Shown here piece by piece: positions 49,286 to 64,000 of a stretch of DNA of 64,000 bases. The translations under genes and the position numbers were made by a program. Position 1 is the stretch's first letter, and the number at the start of each line of letters is the position of its first letter. Under the pieces are notes generated by a model. That model had not been told where the DNA came from. It saw nothing but the letters and a program-made list of their open reading frames with translations, and searched no databases. Where the stretch lies: positions 7,130,001-7,194,000 of the forward strand of contig JAVTVX010000010.1 in the NCBI GenBank assembly GCA_033439265.1, given 5' to 3'. The DNA is from Dillenia suffruticosa. Taxonomy: Eukaryota > Streptophyta > Magnoliopsida > Dilleniales > Dilleniaceae.

Positions 49286-49995
49286 CCTCCTCCTACTTCA
49301 AAGGAATATTTTCTGCTTTTTGTTTGAGGGGAACGAGAAACTTGGTTTCTTCTTCCTGCGGAAAATCTTGTGTTCAATCCCGTGGATCCTTGGACAAAAT
49401 GCTTCATGGATATATGAAATAGTCAGAGAAATGTTTGAAAGCTATTTCTTCTTGTTCTGGTTCTCTCTCCTTCTGGTGATTCTCAAATAAAGAGAAAATA
49501 TCAAGAGTGGGACCAGACAGGTACAAAATTATGTAAATTAATGGCATCGAATTAAATCTAGTCTTAGCTGTTCCAGCATTTTTATATGTAATTTAGCACT
49601 CGGGCTATTGTTATTATTCAGCCGGATAAGTTGTGCCTGGAGTGAACTTGTGCCAGAGCTGGATATAATCAAATCACTGAAGCCGGAGCATTTCATTGAA
49701 AAGTAAACATGAAAAATATATTTCCACCATCTTTGTGGTCTCCAAACTTGTACATGGTATGTACTAACTATGACAATTGAAAAAACTGGAGCTACCACCT
49801 TTACCCTTTTTTCCTTTCCTAAATAGATTATCATATGTTCAAGCCTTGTACATTTAATTCAATTTAATCTACAAAACACTTGCAAAATCTATCAATTTAA
49901 TCAACAGACGAAGAAGAATGCTCTTCATCTCACAAATTTATGGTGGCTACTCAAACTAGAAGACCTGGATGCCAAAAAATCTTGTGTCTGCAGTG
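49286..49995. other. Convergent 3' regions of TIC32-like and ProRS genes
   Basis: 711 bp shared by the two 3' ends. An aataaa at about 49486 (ctcaaataaagag) is a possible poly-A signal for the TIC32-like gene. No gene is supported inside. Confidence 0.45.
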
Positions 49996-56935
<6,940 letters not shown>

Positions 56936-56940
56936 TTAGA

Positions 56941-57050
56941 GAGAGAGAGAGAGAGAGGACGAGGTTCAGTGGAAGGGTTTGCAATGCAGGAGTGAGCGAG
57001 AAGAGCCGGAGGGGAGGATCGGGTTTTACTTCCTGAGAATGCTGCGTTTT
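56941..57050 (-). repeat. ProRS proximal leader, gene-side copy
   Basis: Directly upstream of the ProRS ATG (minus strand). It runs from a GA tract through gaggacgaggttcagtgga and ggaggggaggatcgggttttactt to gctgcgtttt. The same series, diverged and slightly shorter, recurs at 57661-57760, on the far side of the SKP1-derived segment. Confidence 0.8.
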
Positions 57051-57060
57051 AATTAACTTG

Positions 57061-57506
57061 CATAATTCAGGCAAAGCACAAACAAAAGCAAGTAGTGCAA
57101 ATTAATTAACATGCAATAATAGCACAAACATATCTGAACAAAAACATACGCAATCTCCGACAAGATGCAAAATACCTCAAAAATATAAAAACTTTTTAAC
57201 ATTATAGCAAATCTAGCAATTGGCGACAGAATCAAACATGTGAATTCGTTCAAAGTTGGGTAATTGCATTCGAGTTCAACTTCCCAACACCATTAGTATC
57301 ATAAGTGATTCAAACAATCCAGGCTCTGTTTCAATTCAGCTGCCACCAAACCATAACAATAATTGAAAATATAAACCCTAACCATCGAGCACAACGTAGA
57401 CGGAGTTGCCACTTAATCCCAATTGAACAAATTCGAAGGACAATAAATCCAAAGACTCCATAGATAAAGCAACGTAAGACTTCGATAACATCAGCCCTAG
57501 AATCCG

Positions 57507-57558
<52 letters not shown>

Positions 57559-57623
57559 GTACCTGTAAAAAGGGACGTTTGGATGTTTAAGACGAGCATA
57601 AAAGGATGTGGGAAAAATGGGTA

Positions 57624-57626
<3 letters not shown>
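57061..57626 (-). repeat. Segmental duplication, copy of the SKP1-like 5' region
   Basis: About 565 bp matching 42845-43430 in the same orientation, including the leader splice donor (minus strand TTTTTACAG|GTACAAC at 57563) and an expanded GA tract (57510-57556). It lies between the two copies of the ProRS proximal leader. No SKP1 coding exon came with it. Confidence 0.85.

Positions 57627-57678
<52 letters not shown>
57510..57678. repeat. Two long GA microsatellites
   Basis: GA repeats at about 57510-57556 and 57627-57678, separated by 70 bp of the duplicated SKP1-like leader. The first corresponds to the shorter tract at 43342-43361; the second marks the junction with the outer copy of the ProRS leader. 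Confidence 0.92.
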
Positions 57679-57682
<4 letters not shown>

Positions 57683-57760
57683 AGGTTTAGTGGATGCAGG
57701 AGTTCGCGAGGAGAGCTGGAGGGGAGGATCAGGCTTTACTTCGTGAAAGTGTTGCGTTTT
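57661..57760 (-). repeat. ProRS proximal leader, outer copy
   Basis: Matches 56941-57050 (gaggatgaggtttagtgga, tgcaggagt, ggaggggaggatcaggctttactt, gttgcgtttt). It could be the original distal promoter piece or a second start region for ProRS. Confidence 0.78.
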
Positions 57761-59156
57761 GTATCTGATTTGCGCACCACCCTGATGTTAAAATCTTTAA
57801 TTTTAAAAAATTAAGGTAAATTTAATATAATTTAAATTTTTATTAAAATTTCTTTTCTTTCATCTTAAAATTGGAAAAGAACTTTCAAAAAATTCAAGCG
57901 TAAAGAAAATTATCCAAATCGTTTTATTCTCTCTTCTTAATGATTTAAAAAAAAATTAGAGTTATTTTTTCCTTTCCTTCCCCTCCGCCTCTGATCCCCT
58001 CTAATACTATGATCTAAGTTATGGTACAATTCACTTATTTCAATTAAAACACACTTTTTTTTTACAAATTTGAATAATTTAATTTTTTTATTTATGACTA
58101 TATGAATTCTAATTTTTTGATAAAAATGATTTGCATTGTTTGAATCCAAAATTTTAATTAGAAGTAAATATTTCTATTGGAGATGGATTTATTCCACAGA
58201 TAAATTGCTCTACCAACCCAAGCGAGGAACAACTGTTGATGCATCTATTGGATTTTTGTGGATGGAAAAACCTACAAAATCCAGTCAGAAGTGGTTCGGC
58301 GGAGAAAGTTACAATGCTCAAGTAAGAAAGAGCAATAATGAAGAAGAGAATAGACTGAGAAAAGGTGTAATTCTTGCCCTGTGTTATCTCTGTGTAATGT
58401 GTGTTGAATGTTGAATGTGACTTCGTAGGTCACCTTTGTTCAGTATATATAACATGCATATACATGAAAAGTCTCTTGTTTTAGGGTATAATAATCTTAC
58501 TTACCTCATGGAAAAATCGTTAGAGATCTTCTGAGTTTATAAAGATCAATTACCTTATAAAGAGTAGGTTAAAGATATTCCAAAATTATAGGGATTGTTA
58601 TCAAGGATCTTTCAAAGATTTAAGATTATATGGGATTAAGAAAAATTCAAGTTATCATGGAGATTTCCTTCCTCATTACGTAAGATAACTTCCAGGATTA
58701 AGGAAGATTTATTTGTGTAATCATGATTTTTATTTACTTAGTGGAGACGTTGCTTAGTAGTTACTCAGTGAAAAATTACTTGATAGTGGTTAAGAGGTTT
58801 AACTAAAAGAGTTCAACTAAGCAATGGCCAATAGACCCAACCGAGAGTGTTCGACCGAATAGTAGCAGATAGGCTTAACAGAGAGTCATCTCAGGTACCT
58901 ACCGAGCGGTCTATGGGCTTTTACGATTATAGTCTAGTGGACTCAGTAGTCTCTAAACTTTATGGTTATGACTGCTGGGTCTTGTGCCATCATTTGCCTC
59001 TATTTCTAATGTCGTTTCGAAAAAGTGACATCAACAATAAAGTAGCAAATGTGCAATTTGGGAAATTGGAGAAAGCATGAAAGTGGAATATTAAATACGA
59101 ACCGTGTCGTTTCGAGCTTCGAGAATCATGTTCAATATGCTTTCTATTGTTTATAA
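57761..59156. other. AT-rich sequence without recognised gene
   Basis: After the duplicated leader, the sequence is AT-rich to about 58130 and then mixed. A tatata motif near 58445 (cagtatatataacatg) and the surrounding sequence resemble an LTR promoter, but no paired LTR was found. Short frames here show no family features. Confidence 0.4.
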
Positions 59157-59609
59157 TTGGTTATAGATGGTGTGGCATTTTTGGGGTTCGATAGAAGGCT
59201 GGTCTTGTTTTTAGACAAGACCAGGTCAAGGTGGAAACTCTTCTATAAGGAGACGATTGATAAGATGTGGATGGAGAAATTCTTTTTTGTTGAGTTTAAA
59301 AATAGAGAGATAATGCTGGTATTGCCAGAAGCTAGGGTAGAGCATTTTGTGGGGATTGAGGTCTCTAAAATCTTTCAATTTTGGAGCTTTGTACATTCTG
59401 TTGGAAATTTTTGCTCTGTAAGAAATATGACCATTTGTGTGGAAGCCTTCATAGATGATAAAATGTTAAAGCTAGCAGGCCTATTGGTGGGTAAGAAGAT
59501 ACGAATCGAGAGGTCCCTTTTGGTAAAGAAGAGAACAGTGGGGTTTTGTGATATTATTGCTTTTATTGAGGGGAACTACCTCATGGGAATCACCATTGAG
59601 AGGTTATAA
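59157..59609 (+). pseudogene. Possible plant transposon gag-like remnant
   Basis: An open frame of about 150 codons with a WKLFYKETIDKMWMEKFFFVEF segment, which resembles the GWKxRFFFV-type motif of plant proteins annotated as putative gypsy-type transposon (Transposase_28). The upstream frame is closed and no start context or intron model could be built. Further short in-frame pieces of similar style follow around 60020-60340 (LSERLWWVKEALRQVGLEES, split by stops). I take it as decayed transposon coding sequence, not a host gene. Confidence 0.4.
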
Positions 59610-61040
59610 GGCCAAATCATAAAAGAGTGTTGAGAAGGGGAAGAGTGCATCAAAACAATGTGCCCTATCAACGACAGTCTCCCTACTTTTATTCCATGGG
59701 GGTAGAGGAGGAAGTTGCAGATGTTGAGTCCAGGGAGCGAGGAAGAAGAGGCTATTTAAGTTTTGTTAGATGTATGATTTATTTAAGTTTTTGATTGTGG
59801 TGAATTAATTTAACGTGTTTCATGCAAACTATTATTTTAACTGAATTCCAAAGATTTAAGAGGAATAGGGTTGAGGGACATCTAGAGCATCTAGTGAGAC
59901 AAAATGATAAATAGATTTTTTGCTATCAGAGGGAGAGGGAAGTCAAAAAAGGAAAGGCAGCATTAGAGTGCACTAGTGTAGCCTTAAACGACAAAAATAA
60001 GAAGGTGGTGTTTGAGGTCTAACCTGGAGTATTGTTTTAATAGTATGATACAACCATCACGGAGTATGAAAGATTTAGAAGTCGAAGTAGGGAGAGTGTG
60101 AGGCTAAAGGCTATTAAGAAATTGATACAGGAGCGAAAGTAATCAGCCTTGCCACAAAGAAAAAGCCGGTGGACTTAGGGAACAAGTTTGTGAAGGCTAT
60201 TGAGAGCCATAAGCACAATTAGCATGAGCTTTCTGAGAGGTTGTGGTGGGTTAAGGAAGCTCTCCGCCAGGTAGGGCTAGAGGAGAGTTTGGCTGTAACT
60301 GCTAACGGTACTTGTTATTCAACTAGAGGGGGTAAATGGTTGAATAAAATATTTTTGGAGATTTCTAAGAATTTAGATGTTTTTGAAAAGAAAATGAGAG
60401 AATGATTGTATGAGAGTTTAGAAAGGAAAAACAAAGAACACCAAAATTTTTATAGTGATTCTACTAAATTTAGTGTACGTCCATTTTTAGATTTCCCTTG
60501 AATTTTTCATCAACTTATAGATACAAAGTTGATTACAGGTTCAAGTTGGATCTTTATAGTATTACTCTTTGAACACTAATTTCCCAACCTATCTCTAAAT
60601 CCAAGACCGTGACATACTCACTGGTCTCTTGAAATCTCAGTATAGGAGAGAATAGAGAGTCTAAGTTATGAGGTTTAAGTCTTTAGATTAGACAAATTTG
60701 GTTCTTACTTAAGGTTACACTCAAGAAGATAAATAAATATACAAAAACAGAGTGTAAGGCAATAAAAACAGTTGTTTAGATCATGAATAAAGCATTGACC
60801 CATTCATCTTCCATCTCTCTAGTATTTATTGCAGCACTGAAGAGAGCCGTGGTTGAGTTCGAATGTTACTCATTAATGTTTGTCATTAAATGTTCTATAT
60901 CTGTTCCTCATTTTGCGCTGAAGTTTCATGTTTCCACTAGCACCTATTTTTCTTCTAGTCAATTAAGCGACAAACTTATTGCATTTAAACGTTAATCTTC
61001 GATAAAAAGGGAGGTAGACAAATAAATCAGTAGAAGATGA
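59610..61040. other. Decayed transposon-like sequence
   Basis: Includes scattered coding-like pieces up to about 60340. From about 60420 to 60660 (agaacaccaaaatttttatagtgattc ...) the sequence resembles LTR sequence often seen in plant retrotransposons. No matching second LTR is visible in the window. Confidence 0.4.
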
Positions 61041-62110
61041 CCATTGTGTTCATGCCATTTTCGAAATCAGGTTTCTAACAATGATTCATATCGACAAATT
61101 GAAGTAGGACATCGACCTGTATTCAAATTTTTGTATTGTGAATTCACTTGGTCAGGTCAACATATTAATGTGATAGGTCGACTAGTTTGGCTTATCAACA
61201 GATTTATGTTAGCATATCGACCAATTTTATGTTCTTAATTGAATTGAATAATATTGTGTTGACCTTCTAAACTTTTATGTTCAGGATGTTGTCGACATAT
61301 TAAAATTTCAAATTGACATAGTTTTGTTCCAAAATTACTTGGTGGACATGATATGTTTATATTGGTCAACATACTTTTGTGTGTTAACATAATTACAATG
61401 AAATATCGACATCTCTATCTTACGAACCAAAAAGTTTTGCTGACACATTAAGATTTTCAAGTCGACATAATCCCGTTTTAGGATAAATTGGTGGATATGA
61501 TATCTTCGTATTGGTCGACATATCATGGTAGGTTGACATGTTTTGACCTTTGAGTTGACATGGTCCTATTCAAAAATTAATTGGTGGACTTGACACTTTT
61601 AAATTGATCGACCTTCTTAGGGGGTCGACATATATTGGATAGATGTCATCGTGTAACTCTTAAGAAAAAATAGAATGGGTCGACAAGTTATTGGGTATAT
61701 CGACTTTTTTTATGGTTTTGTTAAGATTCTTTGTCGGCATGTAGGTTAATGGGTTGACCAAATACTTAAATTGGTGGACCTGTAAACTTAAGTAGGTTCA
61801 CATGATATAAACAGGTCGACATACAAAGGTAGTCTTATCAACATAGAAAATAGGTTGATCAATTTAATTGATTAGGTAGACCAATTTGGAGATCATGTGG
61901 ATAGGCTTTTATTAGGTGATGAGGTGAGGGTAAGGCTTTCTCTGGTCGATCTATTTTTGGGAGTGTTGACAAGATCTTACTTAGACAAATATTGTTCTTT
62001 TGATTTATTCAGGTCAACAAGGGTTATTGATGGGGCGACATGTTGTTGTTAGAGTTAATTGGTAGACATGGTTCTCAAAATTAGTTGACCTAGATGGGCA
62101 TGTCGACATA
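61040..62110. repeat. Diverged repeat field with GTCGACAT words
   Basis: Over about 1 kb the words GTCGACAT, TTGACAT, ATCGACC and TTGGTGGACNTGA recur every few tens of bases. The clearest units are near 61300-61375, 61450-61525 and 61545-61615, each with a caa-rich stretch, a (G)TCGACAT-like word, then TTGGTGGA. Spacing between the first two is about 149 bp and the third follows sooner. It is too decayed to fix one period by eye. Confidence 0.6.
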
Positions 62111-62634
62111 GATTAATAACAGGTCAATAGGACTTACAGTTTTGAGATTTTTTCAGATGATTTTCTTCATCCATTTTCCATCATCAAAACCTAATAGTAG
62201 TATTGACTTTGAGGCTCCAGGTCTGAGCTTAGTCGATACTCCTAGTGGTGATTCTTATCACAAAGCATCTTATGTGAGCTCTCATGCCACTACTCTCTGA
62301 GCCACTTTTAATCCTTGCAGCAAAAGACTCTTTCCCTTCCACTGTCTCCTTCATTTTGATCCCTATATATCTTTACGTATTCTTCTTCCTCTGATATACC
62401 CTGTCCCTTGAATTTGTATGAACTTTATCTTCCTCTATTGTATCCTGCATTTTCAATGTATGAAAATTTGTAGTAATCTTATCTCTTTATATTTACTTGT
62501 CACCATTACATTCTCATTTCCTTACTGATCATGTATTGAAATTGAATTATTTGAGTAATAAGTTGTTTTCAAAAGTGTTGCAGTCAAGAGAGGTTGTCAG
62601 AACCCTCTTAGGTGTTAAAGCCAAGAGGAAGGAA

Positions 62635-62965
62635 GTTAGATCCCGTTTGGGTGCTAGGGACTAGTATGAAGCATATAACTAAGAGTATAAGTATGCTAAC
62701 CCGCTCAGGTGCTAGAACCCATATATAATGTACTACTGAGAGAATGAGAGTTGGATCCTGCTTAGGTGTTAGGTCCCGTATGAGGCGTAGAGCTGAGAGA
62801 GTGTGTGCACCAACCCACTCGAGTGCTAGATAGCACTATGCTAGGAGAACGGGAGTTGGATTCTGCTTGGGTGTTGAGACTCATATGAGATCTAGAGCCG
62901 AGAGAGTATGTGTGCCAACCCGCTCAGGTACTAGGATCCGTATAGAGTGGTGTGCTGAAAGAGGC
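62635..62965. repeat. Diverged tandem repeats of about 105-115 bp
   Basis: Three units begin at 62635, 62750 and 62855 with GTTAGATCC, GTTGGATCC and GTTGGATTC. Each contains a ggtgctag/ggtgttag word, a cataTgagg-like stretch, gctgagagag and ccaacccgctcaggtgctag. A further partial match (cctcttaggtgttaaagcc) precedes the first unit. Confidence 0.75.
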
Positions 62966-63359
62966 CGAGAGAATGGGTGTTACCTTCTGGAGTTACTGAC
63001 TACTAGGCATAAGATTCGAGTCTCACGATTGCTCTACAAAGTTTATTCCTAGAGCTACTGATTACCGGACACAAGAGCCGAGTCTCATTGTTGCTCAACG
63101 GAATTGGATTCTGGAGCAGCTCAACAAGATTGATTTTTGAAGCTCCTCAACATAAGGGTACCTTTAACCGCATTACCACCAGTTGAAAACTGTTTTTGAT
63201 TGTTAAACGATTAATGTATCAAAGTGTTGCAAAGAAGTGGTAAAATATGTAAAATAGAAATATTATTGTTATGATAAGCATAAAACATAATTCCAAATCA
63301 AGGTAATTAGTTAGTAATACTAGACCACTGACAAAATAATAGTAGGCTGTAAATAGAAA

Positions 63360-63900
63360 TTACTAAACTAAGGTATCTAATAGATTCAGATCAAAACTAA
63401 GTATTTCAATGTCGAGAGGCGTTCTGAACTTGATTTTCATATACTTGGTGCACGACAATGCTTTCAAAATGTCTAGACTAGGCCGATCCAAGATAGGAAT
63501 ATAAGAGGATGACAATTTGACCACATTGAAGATGGTTGTGGCGGTAGTGTGGCTGGATGGTGTCCCCATGCTTACTGGAAACGAGATAGTACCCTCGGGG
63601 TATAATCACTTGCCCAAGAATTCTCTCAAAGGTCCAACATGGGATTAAAGATGTACTTGATTAAAATCCAACGGTTAGAAGACATCCTAATAAAGGAGGT
63701 TACAACTCACCCATTGGTTGACAAAGACTTTTTTCATGATGTACTGGCTTATCTTTATGGTGATGACTAGAGGGTCATGTCGACTTGAATCAACTCCTAC
63801 TAGATCATCATTGCTGAAACTAATCATTAGTCTTTTTCTCTTCTCCACCTTCTCGATACGAGTGATGAAAATCTCCTAAGCAGCAAATATCTCTGTCATC
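63360..63900 (-). pseudogene. Ty3-gypsy protease region remnant
   Basis: The minus strand reads, in order, SNDDLVGVDSSRHDPLVI, then KKVFVNQWVSCNLLY, PLREFLGK, and finally SSYIPILDRPSLDILKAL with MKIKFRT. This matches the plant gypsy gag-protease junction (family pattern DLEGV...HDDALVV, VDxGSSADILY, PLVGF, SAYNAILGRPxLN...LKIKFPT). The catalytic D-S/T-G is replaced by N-Q-W, and stops and frameshifts break the frame. The remainder of the element is not recognisable to the left. Confidence 0.7.
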
Positions 63901-64000
63901 TAGAATATTGGGATGACCATTGACCCGACTTGATGTTGTTATGTTACCACTTGGTCAGCTAAACTTTTGGCAAAAGAAGAATTACCGATAGTGGGGATGC

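Overview
This 64-kb window is nuclear DNA of a flowering plant, most likely a eudicot. The genes have GT-AG introns, AT-rich introns and spacers, CT/GA-rich 5' leaders, and proteins of plant-specific families (USP-kinase-U-box protein, SKP1-like 21, DUF7733, TIC32-type dehydrogenase, organellar prolyl-tRNA synthetase). Transposon relics of Ty1-copia, Ty3-gypsy, RTE-LINE, SINE and MITE type lie between and inside the genes. No bacterial genes, CRISPR arrays or rRNA were seen, and no intact tRNA gene was recognised.

Layout: 1-3.8 kb holds a broken minus-strand relative of Arabidopsis At3g49055, cut at 3760/3761 by a decayed minus-strand Ty1-copia element (3761-10547) whose 5' LTR has lost its outer 81 bp. 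The stretch from 10.5 to 13.9 kb is AT-rich with no gene. A nine-exon U-box gene (PUB32-like, 14137-22328, +) encodes a USP domain, a coiled coil, a kinase-like domain with changed catalytic motifs, and a U-box. Its fourth intron holds a 5'-truncated RTE LINE with a 19-bp target-site duplication. A second, longer RTE LINE (23223-25567, -) sits just upstream of a nine-exon C2H2 zinc-finger gene (27705-33622, +). Then come a single-exon DUF7733 membrane-protein gene (34964-35677, +), a SKP1-like 21 gene (37532-41644, -, with a 5'-leader exon near 43.4 kb), a TIC32-like short-chain dehydrogenase gene (46255-49285, +) and an eleven-exon organellar prolyl-tRNA synthetase gene (49996-56929, -). From 58 kb to the end I see only decayed transposon material, including a Ty3-gypsy protease region and two sets of diverged tandem repeats.

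Two genes (TIC32-like and ProRS) point to organelles and two (U-box, SKP1-like) to ubiquitin ligation, but nothing shows that neighbours work as one system. The exon models were built by hand. For the U-box, zinc-finger, TIC32-like and ProRS genes every junction keeps the reading frame; in the SKP1-like gene only the last exon is uncertain.

The observations most worth checking are: (1) about 570 bp of the SKP1-like 21 5' region, including its leader splice donor, is duplicated upstream of the ProRS gene and lies between two copies of the ProRS proximal leader, with GA-microsatellite edges; (2) the U-box protein looks like a pseudokinase; (3) a 78-bp SINE that is little more than a pol III promoter, with a perfect 17-bp target-site duplication; (4) a likely GC-AG intron in ProRS; (5) a hydrophobic upstream ORF whose stop touches the start codon of the zinc-finger gene. 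I did not find a clearly new multi-gene system.
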